From NCBI GenBank assembly GCA_021204085.1, contig JAJPZY010000060.1, forward strand, positions 1-51,173: 51,173 nucleotides of DNA, given 5' to 3'. The notes under the pieces are model-generated. The model made no database searches. It was not told where the DNA came from and saw nothing but the letters and a program-made list of their open reading frames with translations. Within the stretch, counting starts at the first letter, position 1, and each line of letters opens with the position of its first letter. Shown here one piece after another: positions 44,958-51,173 of this stretch. The DNA is from Clostridiales bacterium (lineage in GTDB: Bacteria > Bacillota > Clostridia > Lachnospirales > Lachnospiraceae). Both the position numbers and the translations under genes were made by a program.

Positions 44958-46679
44958 CTATATAGATGTGCTTTGTTCTGCTTGCAGGGTTTTCCCATGC
45001 CCAAGGATGCTGTCAACATTGGTGCAGATTATCTGGAGGTCTTTCCGATAATATTTATAATTATTATAGGCGCTAGAGGCAGCTCCTTTCTGCGCAGACA
45101 GTTTTTCCCGTTCTTCTTTGAGCGACTTTATGGAGGGGAAGCTCCCGTCTGGATACTGGCTCTTCAGGAATTGCACAGCTTCTTCATACTTGCTAATCTC
45201 AGAAGCGTGCTCGGTGCGGAAATTTTTCTTGCTGCGTGATGCGAGCATCTGTCCATATATGGATTTATTGGAAAGATACTGGCCAGTATAGTGGATCTGC
45301 TGATTGATTTCCTGTATCTGTTTTTCTGTCGAATGGAGTGCCTGCCGAGAGGCATTCATTTTCTCAGTGGATTCATGATATAAACTTCGAAGATTTTCCC
45401 TGCTGTCAATCCCGTGTTCTTGGACATAAGCGATTGTTCTGGCCATTTCTTTTAAGTTGGAAATCTTTACTTTTTGTGCATAGGCGTGGCTCAATTTCGC
45501 TTTTGTGCGCTCTTGGAGATTTACGACAAGCCGCAGGTGGGAATGGATATATAAAATGGCAACAGGGTCATTTTCATAGTCATAGCTGCTGTCATATATG
45601 GTCGATCGGCGACCATTGCTTTCTGCGAAAATATCTTTCTCGTTGGTAGCTGTCTTAGGCATATCTTCTCTGAGAGTTTCTTTTTTATTATTTCGGTTCT
45701 CAGCATTTGTTAATTGTTCATGCTGTAAAATTTCTGCGAGTTTAATATTTTCCTCGAACCGTGCGAGCAGGAACTCTTTTTCATATCTGGTTCCCAAAGC
45801 CCTGCCGGTGATATTCTTGCTGCGGTCGGGATGCAGGTAGCTGTAGCGTCCACGACTTTCTGTCAGTGAGATATGATAGTTTTTCTGAAGTTCTTCCCGA
45901 AACATTTCCGGTGAGGTGGCGTAGGAAGAAATATCATCAATGGCGTCACGGAGGAACTGCTTCTGTGTTTGAAATTTGGTCTCCATTGGCGTCAGGCCGT
46001 TTGCCGTGATCTCATCATTGAGTTTATCCAGCTTTTCCTGCCCGCGGTGTGCGGCCCAGTACTCCTGCTCGGATATTTTTGCTTCGGAATCGGTAAGAAG
46101 GTCTACCTGATTTAGGTTTTCCCGGATGCACATTTCCATCAGTGATTTTTTCAGACAGATCAGGTAATCTTTTGTCAGATGGTGTTTGCAGCCGGCACGG
46201 CTGTCGCATGGACGCTCCATGAAATCCTGCGGTGCGACGTCAAATTTGCGCAGGCTGTTGATGACGATGTGGATATGGATATTGCCGCTCCCGTTATGGC
46301 CGTCTGTGTGCGTGCAGACGATCGCCTGATGGCCGGGAAAATGTTTTCGTGTAAATTCCATGCCGAGTGCCTGCGCTTTTTCTTTGGTAAAGCCATTGTC
46401 GATCTGGTCTAACGGGTCAAAGCTGATGATATAGTGGTGGGATTTGATCTCGTCATAGCGTTGGTTTTTATTATAACTTTTATTAAGCTTCTTACATTCA
46501 ATATCAAAAGTCTCGGGGTTGCAGTTGATCCCTTCTAAAATAAATTCATCGCGTAACCGAAGATTCCCGAATTTATCCGGGAGCGGCTTCTGGCTGTGCT
46601 CATCATATTCGTATTTCATATAGTCGATTGCTTCGCGGTAATTCGCGTTTTTATTTGCGATGTGTTTAATGATTGCCAC
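44958..46679 (-). CDS. Relaxase/mobilization nuclease of the host ICE (MobP-like)
   Basis: 573 aa from GTG 46679-46677, which has AGGTG about 7 nt before it and gives the usual MAIIKHIANKNANYREAIDY. A GTG at 46688 is also open. The relaxase domain (about 1-260) has the catalytic Tyr region at the N-terminus and the HUH metal site HTDGHNGSGNIHIHIVINS. The remainder is helical, ending in a coiled coil. It nicks the ICE oriT and leads the strand to VirD4. Translated with MobC, which overlaps its start. Confidence 0.9.
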   Translation of the reverse strand: MAIIKHIANKNANYREAIDYMKYEYDEHSQKPLPDKFGNLRLRDEFILEGINCNPETFDIECKKLNKSYNKNQRYDEIKSHHYIISFDPLDQIDNGFTKEKAQALGMEFTRKHFPGHQAIVCTHTDGHNGSGNIHIHIVINSLRKFDVAPQDFMERPCDSRAGCKHHLTKDYLICLKKSLMEMCIRENLNQVDLLTDSEAKISEQEYWAAHRGQEKLDKLNDEITANGLTPMETKFQTQKQFLRDAIDDISSYATSPEMFREELQKNYHISLTESRGRYSYLHPDRSKNITGRALGTRYEKEFLLARFEENIKLAEILQHEQLTNAENRNNKKETLREDMPKTATNEKDIFAESNGRRSTIYDSSYDYENDPVAILYIHSHLRLVVNLQERTKAKLSHAYAQKVKISNLKEMARTIAYVQEHGIDSRENLRSLYHESTEKMNASRQALHSTEKQIQEINQQIHYTGQYLSNKSIYGQMLASRSKKNFRTEHASEISKYEEAVQFLKSQYPDGSFPSIKSLKEEREKLSAQKGAASSAYNNYKYYRKDLQIICTNVDSILGHGKTLQAEQSTSI

Positions 46680-47043
46680 TGAAATCACCTGCCAGTCTGA
46701 TCACCTCTTCGCGGAGGTCGTGGAGTTCTGTGATGCATTTGCTGATCTCTGCCTGCATGGCGATGGAGCGGGCACCGCCCATATGGAAAAATTTTGAGAT
46801 CTGGTTTAAGTTGTTTCCGATGCGGGCAAACTCTGTGACCAGCTTCTGTATTTCTTCAATATCGGCAACTACCTCATACCGGACATTGACGTTGCCTTCT
46901 AAGAGCATCTTCCGGATATAAGCAGAAGCAGAAAGTCCGGCTTCCTTTGCAGTTTCAGTAATCATTTCATATTCCACATCCGAGACACGAAGAGCGATCA
47001 GATGGGAGCGTACCAGTTCTTTTTCTTTCTTTTGCCTAGTCAT
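46666..47043 (-). CDS. mobC: MobC-like relaxosome accessory protein
   Basis: 125 aa, ATG 47043-47041 with GGAGGTA just upstream on the minus strand. The ribbon-helix-helix N-terminus (RSHLIALRVSDVEYEMITET, AGLSASAYIRKMLL) is followed by the MobC motif EFARIGNNLNQISKF. It binds oriT and helps the relaxase melt and nick DNA. It lies immediately beside the probable oriT. Confidence 0.9.
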   Translation of the reverse strand: MTRQKKEKELVRSHLIALRVSDVEYEMITETAKEAGLSASAYIRKMLLEGNVNVRYEVVADIEEIQKLVTEFARIGNNLNQISKFFHMGGARSIAMQAEISKCITELHDLREEVIRLAGDFSGNH

Positions 47044-47432
47044 GTAAATTGTACCTCCATAAATATCTGTTTTTTCTTATAGGTTTTTGGCAATTATCAA
47101 TGCGTAAGCATTCCCGGGAGAGCATATGCACTCACGCTGCGAAGATGTCAATCGGAGCCAGACCGCAGAAATTGAAACTGAGGTAAGTCCGAGGGAATGG
47201 GGAACCGGAATCCCCATCAAGTCCGCCGGTTATCAAAACAGCCCAAATGGGGTTTTTGTATAACACAGGCGAATCTTGCCCTGGGTTTGAATAGCCCCTT
47301 TACTTATCATCCGTGGGATGATAGAAAAGGTCACGTTTTTTGAAAAAATAAAAAAATTTTATTTTCGGCGTGTCCATTTATGGGCTGCCGCCTGTGATAA
47401 GTGAAAGGTTTTTTACAGGAGGTGCAGCGAAA
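47044..47432. other. Probable oriT/regulatory region of the host ICE
   Basis: Non-coding 389 bp between mobC and the DUF6870 gene, rich in inverted repeats. AATGC/GCATT lies near 47099-47112, and TGGGGA/TCCCCA at 47198-47203 and 47211-47216. The longer hairpin runs from GTTAT (47229-47233) to ATAAC (47260-47264), with CAAAACA and TTTTTG arms inside. It is followed by the GCGAATCTTGCCCTGG stretch, a plausible nick region. A further hairpin has CCTTT/AAAGG outside TATCATCC/GGATGATA (47297-47330). Position beside mobC supports oriT. Confidence 0.6.
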
Positions 47433-47705
47433 ATGAAAAATGGAACGATGCCGACAAGGGAAGAGTTACAAAAAATGGCAGAGACTGATATCCGGGAAGT
47501 CGATGAAGCCTCGTTGGTTGACCTGGAAGATATCAGGATTGACACAGGGCTGCCGGTGAAAGACCGCGCGGCAGATTATATCCGGCAGATTAAAAACCCA
47601 TATTGCTACAGGAGCCATGGGGTTGTTGTAAAAATATCTTTTTCAGGGAAACGGAGTTTAGAGGATTGCCTTTGTTCCTGTCTGTCCATTGACAGTGAAG
47701 AATAA
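47433..47705 (+). CDS. Small protein, DUF6870-like
   Basis: 90 aa, ATG 47433 after AGGAGGTG (47417-47424). MPTREELQKMAETDIREVDE, LVDLEDIRIDTGLPVKDRAA, YIRQIKNPYCYRSHGVVVKI with Cys near the end fits the DUF6870 small proteins found next to relaxase and recombinase genes in Clostridial ICEs. Function unknown. Confidence 0.65.
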   Translation: MKNGTMPTREELQKMAETDIREVDEASLVDLEDIRIDTGLPVKDRAADYIRQIKNPYCYRSHGVVVKISFSGKRSLEDCLCSCLSIDSEE

Positions 47706-47713
47706 AACACTTT

Positions 47714-47756
47714 AACGCTTTAAAGCGTTGACTTGCGAGGCGGGATGTGCGATAAT
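47714..47756 (+). promoter_or_regulatory. Promoter with palindromic operator for the ICE recombinase
   Basis: -35 TTGACT (47728-47733), an exact 17-bp spacer, and -10 GATAAT (47751-47756). The perfect 16-bp palindrome AACGCTTTAAAGCGTT (47714-47729) abuts and overlaps the -35. Confidence 0.65.
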
Positions 47757-47789
47757 GCTCATGCACCAATCAAAAGGGTATAAGAAGTC

Positions 47790-48104
47790 ATGGATTTCTT
47801 GGCTGTTTGCCGCAAAGTGAGGAAAATGAAAGGGGTCTGTGAATACATGTTTTTTGACCAGAATTCAAATCATATCGCAAAATATCTGCGAATTTCACGA
47901 GATGATGGTGACAAGGCAGAAAGTGACAGCATTGGCGGCCAGAGGAACCTCATTGACGATTTCATCCAAAACCATGATGGGGCTGTATCCTGCAGGGAGT
48001 ATGTAGACGATGGGTACAGCGGGACAAATTTTGAGCGTCCTTCTTTTCAACGTATGATTGAGGATGCCAAGAAGAGAAAAATTAACTGTATCATCGTAAA
48101 GGAT
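47790..48104 (+). pseudogene. Serine recombinase of the host ICE, truncated by insertion
   Basis: Starts at ATG 47790 or, more probably, ATG 47847. It shows the resolvase N-terminus: YLRISRDDGDKAESDSIGGQ with the catalytic Ser in YLRIS, and REYVDDGYSGTNFERPSFQR. The homology ends at INCIIVKD (48104), exactly before where related proteins continue with a LSRFGRDY-type motif. After that the frame reads unrelated residues to a stop at 48179. The remaining 450 or so residues are missing from the window; they may lie beyond the right end of the inserted element. Confidence 0.88.
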
Positions 48105-48115
48105 GCTTGTGTAAT

Positions 48116-48177
48116 AATAGAACCAACACGGAAAGGCCCATTTGAGAGGCTTTCGTGGCTTGGTTCTATTTGTTTTT
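48116..48177 (+). terminator. Strong hairpin at the left end of the third element
   Basis: AATAGAACCAA (48116-48126) pairs perfectly with TTGGTTCTATT (48160-48170). GAAAG/CTTTC pairs lie inside, and TGTTTTT follows. It starts 11 bases from the junction. Confidence 0.7.
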
Positions 48178-48277
48178 GACCCGAAAACAGATAAAATCGT
48201 CCATATTAACCGAGATTTGCGCTGAACAGGCGGCGCGCGGAGGAAAACGCCTGTAACAAAAGAATATCGTAATGAAC

Positions 48278-48338
48278 ATAGAGCGGCAATCCGCTGTTGG
48301 GACTTCGGTTCCGGCAGATGGGTTGCCGTTCTATTTTT
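48278..48338 (+). terminator. Second long hairpin upstream of the initiator gene
   Basis: ATAGAGCGGCAA (48278-48289) pairs with TTGCCGTTCTAT (48323-48334), one wobble, with a T-run after it. Upstream, ACAGGCG and CGCCTGT (about 48226-48255) form another stem. Together with AGTGA/TCACT (48378-48397) near the ribosome site, the whole 48105-48412 leader looks structured and holds no convincing gene. Confidence 0.55.
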
Positions 48339-48412
48339 GTTTCCGGCAACGGAGGCAAAAGTCCAAAGCATATCGGAAGTGATGATGTGCCGTCACTAGA
48401 AGGAGGTCAAAG

Positions 48413-49093
48413 ATGGCAGTATTTCGAGTCGAAAGAAACAGCAACTACACCACCATGAGCAATTACCATCTCCGCGATAACAATCTGTCCCTGAAAGCCA
48501 AAGGGCTGCTCTCCGTATTTCTGAGCTTGCCCGATTCATGGCATTACAGCGTTCGGGGTCTGGTCGCGATCTGCAAGGAGGGTCGTGATTGTATTGTGGC
48601 TACGTTGCAGGAGCTGGAGGATGCCGGTTATCTGGAGCGGCATCAGCAGCGCCAGGACAATGGCAAGATGGGGGTGATCGAGTATGTGATTTTCGAGAAG
48701 CCTCAATCACCGTGTACGGAAAATCCGGACACGGTAAAACCGGACACGGCTTATCCGAACACGGAAAAACCGGATACGGAAAACCCGCCACAAATAATAA
48801 CTAATAGAATAAATACTGAACAGATCAATGAACTGAAAGAGAAAGACACCCGCCACAAGTATGGAGCCTATGAGAATGTCTTGCTGACGGATGAGGAGCT
48901 GGCGAAGCTCAAAGCAGAGTTTCCTGCTGACTGGCAGGAGCGTCTGGAGCGCTTGTCCGAGTATATCGCTTCTTCCGGGAAGCATTACAAAAATCATCTC
49001 GCTACCCTGCGCAGCTGGGCGAGACGCGACAAGCCGAAAACAACGGCTTACAGTCACAGCAATTATACCTGTGCGGAAGGAGACAGCTTATGA
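48413..49093 (+). CDS. Replication initiator with helix-turn-helix domain (third element)
   Basis: 226 aa, ATG 48413 after AAGGAGG. The winged-helix N-terminus (MAVFRVERNSNYTTMSNYHL, LSLKAKGLLSVFLSLPDSWHYS, EGRDCIVATLQELEDAGYLER) resembles replisome-organiser/RepA-type initiators. A pentapeptide repeat region (ENPDT-VKPDT-AYPNT-EKPDT) links to a C-terminal DnaD/DUF6017-like tail (FPADWQERLERLSEYIASSG). It probably starts replication at repeats inside its own gene and recruits the loader downstream. The stop overlaps the next start (ATGA). Confidence 0.8.
   Translation: MAVFRVERNSNYTTMSNYHLRDNNLSLKAKGLLSVFLSLPDSWHYSVRGLVAICKEGRDCIVATLQELEDAGYLERHQQRQDNGKMGVIEYVIFEKPQSPCTENPDTVKPDTAYPNTEKPDTENPPQIITNRINTEQINELKEKDTRHKYGAYENVLLTDEELAKLKAEFPADWQERLERLSEYIASSGKHYKNHLATLRSWARRDKPKTTAYSHSNYTCAEGDSL
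48716..48790 (+). repeat. Five tandem 15-bp repeats inside the initiator gene
   Basis: Units at 48716, 48731, 48746, 48761 and 48776 follow the consensus ACGGAAAAACCGGAC. They encode the (E/V)(N/K)PDT pentapeptides. CGG and CCG ends give each unit partial dyad symmetry. They are candidate iterons. Confidence 0.75.
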
Positions 49094-49317
49094 TTTTGAG
49101 TGCGTACGATTGGCAGACTCTAATGCTACTGGCACCGATATTTGTTCATCAGCACTATAAGCCCCGGACGGAACCCAATGAAGACGAATATATGGGTGAA
49201 GACGGGCTGTTGCATTGCAAAAAGTGTAAGGCCCCAGTCCAGGACAGGCTTTACACGGAGGTATGGACATACATCGTTCCATGCAAATGCAAGTGCGAGA
49301 AAGGCGGCGGCCTATGA
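49090..49317 (+). CDS. Stand-alone zinc-ribbon protein, paralogue of the loader N-terminus
   Basis: 75 aa, ATG 49090 with AAGGAG at 49078-49083. After a short hydrophobic start it reads EDEYMGEDGLLHCKKCKAPV with four Cys (CKKC, CKCKC). This is nearly the same as ENEYMGDDGLLYCSKCKTPV in the DnaC-like protein that follows. It seems to be a duplicated zinc-binding domain without the ATPase. The stop overlaps the next ATG. Function unknown; it could compete with or modulate the loader. Confidence 0.7.
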   Translation: MILSAYDWQTLMLLAPIFVHQHYKPRTEPNEDEYMGEDGLLHCKKCKAPVQDRLYTEVWTYIVPCKCKCEKGGGL

Positions 49318-50147
49318 GCATCTTTGACGAGTTCCTTACTCGCTTTCCCCAACAAACTGAGCCGGGTGAAAATGAGTACATGGGTGATGATGGCCTACTC
49401 TATTGCAGCAAGTGCAAAACTCCTGTACAGTGTCGTGTGAAAATCGGCTCTGCCACTCACATTGTCTCTTGTATCTGCCAGTGCCGTAAGGAAGAACAGG
49501 AAGCGGCGGAACGCCGGGTGGCGGAAATGGAGCGCCGGAACCGGATTCACAGCCTGAAAGTCAACGGCATTCAGGAAAAGGCTCTGTATAACTGGACTTT
49601 CGCCAATGCCGAGGACAATCCCAGCATCCAGATGGCCAGACGGTATGTAGCGAACTGGTCAGAGGCAAAGCAAAATAATCTCGGTTTGCTGCTCTGGGGT
49701 GATGTCGGAACGGGAAAATCGTATGTAGCTGCCTGCATCGCCAACGCTCTGCTGGAAAGCGGCGTACCGGTGCTGATGACGAACTTTTCTAAGATTCTGA
49801 ATCAAATGGGCGGCATGTACTCCCAGGAGCGGTATCAGTATATCGCTTCTTTTTCGTCTTTTGACCTTCTTATCATCGACGATCTTGGGATTGAACGCAG
49901 CACAGAGTACGCGCTGGAACAGGTTTACGCTGTCGTGGACGAACGGTACAAATCCAATAAGCCGCTGATCGTCACGACCAACCTGACCATCAACCAGATT
50001 CGCAACGCCGAGGACGTGGCTCACGCTCGTATCTACAGCCGGGTGCTGGAACTGTGTACTCCGGTTCAGGTGCGTGGGACAGACCGGCGCACAGAAATTG
50101 GGCGCGATAAGCAGGCGCTCGTCAAAGATCTGCTCTATGGCAGGTGA
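49314..50147 (+). CDS. DnaC/IstB-like ATP-binding helicase loader
   Basis: 277 aa, ATG 49314. An N-terminal zinc-binding domain (CSKCKTPVQC, CICQC) and a coiled linker lead into the AAA+ domain. Walker A is GDVGTGKS at residue 129, Walker B is LLIIDDLGIERST, and sensor I lies in LIVTTNLT; the C-terminal Arg is in HARIYSRVLE. It should load the host replicative helicase at the element's origin. Confidence 0.9.
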   Translation: MSIFDEFLTRFPQQTEPGENEYMGDDGLLYCSKCKTPVQCRVKIGSATHIVSCICQCRKEEQEAAERRVAEMERRNRIHSLKVNGIQEKALYNWTFANAEDNPSIQMARRYVANWSEAKQNNLGLLLWGDVGTGKSYVAACIANALLESGVPVLMTNFSKILNQMGGMYSQERYQYIASFSSFDLLIIDDLGIERSTEYALEQVYAVVDERYKSNKPLIVTTNLTINQIRNAEDVAHARIYSRVLELCTPVQVRGTDRRTEIGRDKQALVKDLLYGR

Positions 50148-50160
50148 TTGGAGGTGAAAA

Positions 50161-51039
50161 ATGTCGAAGAAAGACGAAACGCCACCCATGCAGGAACAGG
50201 TTCAGCAGATTCCAATCTCTGAACTGCACCCGTTTGAGGGACACCCCTTCCGTGTGGTGGACGATGAGGCCATGACCCGGACGGTAGAGAGCATTTCGCA
50301 GTTTGGAGTGATTTCCCCGCTGTTGGCGCGACCTGACCCGGATGGCGGCTATGAGATCATTTCCGGCCACCGGCGCTGCCATGCTGCGGAACAGGTCGGC
50401 CTGGAAACTCTGCCGGTCATTGTCCGGGAGATGGATGATGATGAAGCGATTATCGCGATGGTCGATGCTAACCTGCAAAGAGAAACTATTCTCCCAAGCG
50501 AACGGGCGTGGGCGTACAAGATGAAAATGGACGCGATTAAACACCAGGGCGCGAGGGCAGATTTAACTTCGTGCCAAGTTGGCACGAAGTTGCGGTCAGA
50601 TGAAAGGGTTGCAGAAGGCACACCCGACAGCGCTCGGACGGTTCAGCGTTATATCCGTCTGACCAACCTTATCCCGGAACTGATGGACATGGTGGACGAG
50701 AAAAAAATCGCGTTCAATCCTGCTGTGGAGCTTTCCTACCTAACGCGCGATGAGCAGTCTCATCTTCTGGAGGCCATGGACTATGCCCAGGCCACTCCTT
50801 CTCTTTCACAGGCGCAGCGCCTGAAAAAGCTCAGCCAGCTGAAACAGTGTTCGCCGGAGGCGATGGAAGTTCTGATGGATGAGGTAAAGAAGGAGGAACT
50901 GGCTCCTACCGTGACGCTGCCCACGGAGCTTCTGCGGAAGTATTTTCCCAAATCCTATACGCCGAAGCAGATGGAGGACACCATTATCCGGCTGCTGGAT
51001 CAGTGGCAGAAAAGCCGGCAGCGCAATCAATCGAGGTAA
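50161..51039 (+). CDS. parB: ParB/Spo0J-like partition protein
   Basis: 292 aa, ATG 50161 after TGGAGGTG. The ParB N-terminal nuclease/CTPase-like domain (ISELHPFEGHPFRVVDD, ISPLLARPDPDGGYEIISGH, RRCHAAE near 69-77) is followed by the central helix-turn-helix (about 130-200: DSARTVQRYIRLTNLIPELM) and a C-terminal dimer region. No ParA is seen in the window. It would stabilise the circular form or regulate genes. Its own gene contains a perfect palindrome at 50565-50591. Confidence 0.88.
   Translation: MSKKDETPPMQEQVQQIPISELHPFEGHPFRVVDDEAMTRTVESISQFGVISPLLARPDPDGGYEIISGHRRCHAAEQVGLETLPVIVREMDDDEAIIAMVDANLQRETILPSERAWAYKMKMDAIKHQGARADLTSCQVGTKLRSDERVAEGTPDSARTVQRYIRLTNLIPELMDMVDEKKIAFNPAVELSYLTRDEQSHLLEAMDYAQATPSLSQAQRLKKLSQLKQCSPEAMEVLMDEVKKEELAPTVTLPTELLRKYFPKSYTPKQMEDTIIRLLDQWQKSRQRNQSR
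50565..50591. repeat. Perfect 27-bp palindrome inside parB
   Basis: Arms AACTTCGTGCCAA (50565-50577) and TTGGCACGAAGTT (50579-50591) around a single G. It lies in the codons for LTSCQVGTKL, just before the helix-turn-helix. It could be a parS-like or operator site. Confidence 0.85.
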
Positions 51040-51062
51040 CTATATGAACACGGACAGATCAT

Positions 51063-51117
51063 AAGGCGGTCATCCGCACTCTGACATTTCGGAGTGCTGA
51101 GATGACCGCCTTTTTTT
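51063..51117 (+). terminator. Strong terminator after parB
   Basis: AAGGCGGTCATC (51063-51074) pairs with GATGACCGCCTT (51101-51112). The inner stem is GCACTC/GAGTGC, and seven T follow. Confidence 0.85.
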
Positions 51118-51129
51118 GTATAATAGGAA

Positions 51130-51149
51130 AGTTCGCCATCTGGCGAACT
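51130..51149. repeat. Perfect 20-bp palindrome downstream of parB
   Basis: AGTTCGCCA-TC-TGGCGAACT, 9-bp arms. It lies in the intergenic region just after the parB terminator and has no T-run. Confidence 0.8.
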
Positions 51150-51173
51150 ATTGAATTAAAAAAGCCCGCGCGG

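Larger units (their letters stand above)
1..48104. mobile_element. Host integrative conjugative element (left end outside window)
   Basis: The gene order surface protein, initiator, PcfB, VirD4, Maff2, VirB6-like, PrgI/VirB4, NlpC/P60, DUF4315, DUF4366, TopB, DUF5688, giant helicase, ArdC-like protein, then MobC/relaxase and serine recombinase is that of Tn1549/CTn-like ICEs of Clostridia. All transfer genes lie on the plus strand with short gaps or overlaps; only relaxase and MobC are on the minus strand. The left att site is not in the window. The right side is cut by another insertion within the recombinase gene. Two key genes (virD4, recombinase) are interrupted, so the element looks immobile as written. 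Confidence 0.85.
48105..51173. mobile_element. Left part of a third mobile element inserted in the ICE recombinase
   Basis: Recombinase homology ends at 48104 and a new gene set starts: strong hairpins, initiator, helicase loader and ParB, all on the plus strand. This is a second initiator/partition module of the kind that begins Clostridial ICEs. The right end is outside the window, so size and core sequence are unknown. Confidence 0.75.

Noticed and set aside
48272-48382. 36-codon ORF upstream of the third element's initiator
   Set aside because: No ribosome binding site, and it spans a long hairpin with T-run; more likely a structured leader.
48716-48790. CRISPR-like array
   Set aside because: Repeats are contiguous 15-bp units without spacers and lie in frame in a gene.
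1-51173. Recoded TAG (Gln) genetic code
   Set aside because: Many clear genes end at TAG at the right place, and only two in-frame TAG cases were found.

Overview
The window is almost entirely mobile DNA from a Gram-positive gut anaerobe, most likely a member of the Clostridia (Lachnospiraceae or a relative). Reasons: strong AAGGAGG-type ribosome binding sites, frequent GTG/TTG starts, a sortase-anchored surface protein, and a Tn1549/CTn-type transfer module (PcfB, VirD4, Maff2, TrbL/VirB6-like, PrgI, VirB4, NlpC/P60 hydrolase, DUF4315, DUF4366, TopB, giant helicase/methylase, ArdC-like polyvalent protein). No rRNA, tRNA, CRISPR array or ordinary chromosomal operon was seen.

Layout. (1) 1-48104 is a host integrative conjugative element (ICE). 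It runs from the tail of an LPXTG surface protein and a replication initiator, through the type IV secretion genes, DNA-processing proteins and a small cargo region (PD-(D/E)XK transposase, alpha/beta hydrolase, MarR regulator). It ends with a divergent relaxase/MobC pair, a probable oriT and the beginning of its own serine recombinase. (2) 3121-13690 is a second, smaller element of 10.57 kb inserted inside virD4. It carries its own large serine recombinase, TnpV- and TnpW-like proteins, an RSF1010-like oriT, a MobA/MobL relaxase, a CHC2 primase, a RepA-like ATPase and an AT-rich cargo pair (GyrI-like protein, DUF1016/YhcG nuclease). (3) From 48105 to the window edge a third element begins. 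It interrupts the serine recombinase of the host ICE and starts with a replication initiator, a DnaC-like loader with a duplicated zinc-binding domain, and ParB.

How the parts relate. The host ICE would make single-stranded DNA with its relaxase/MobC at oriT, dock it with VirD4 and export it through the VirB4/VirB6/NlpC machinery. Initiator, TopB and helicase would replicate or process the circular form. Both inserts hit key genes: the coupling protein (transfer) and the recombinase (excision). As written, the host ICE should be unable to excise or transfer until the guests leave. The first insert has exactly symmetric ends and a GG shared core, so its excision would rejoin the virD4 halves, although virD4 also has a one-base frameshift in an A-run.

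Main points for a second look: a complete tnpV-like gene with its own ribosome binding site, read in another frame inside the linker of the 2944-residue helicase; a structured 109-nt segment upstream of maff2; tandem repeats inside both replication initiator genes; a perfect 27-bp palindrome inside parB; a polymerase-beta-like nucleotidyltransferase domain inside the ArdC-like protein; and two genes each cut by a single in-frame TAG codon.
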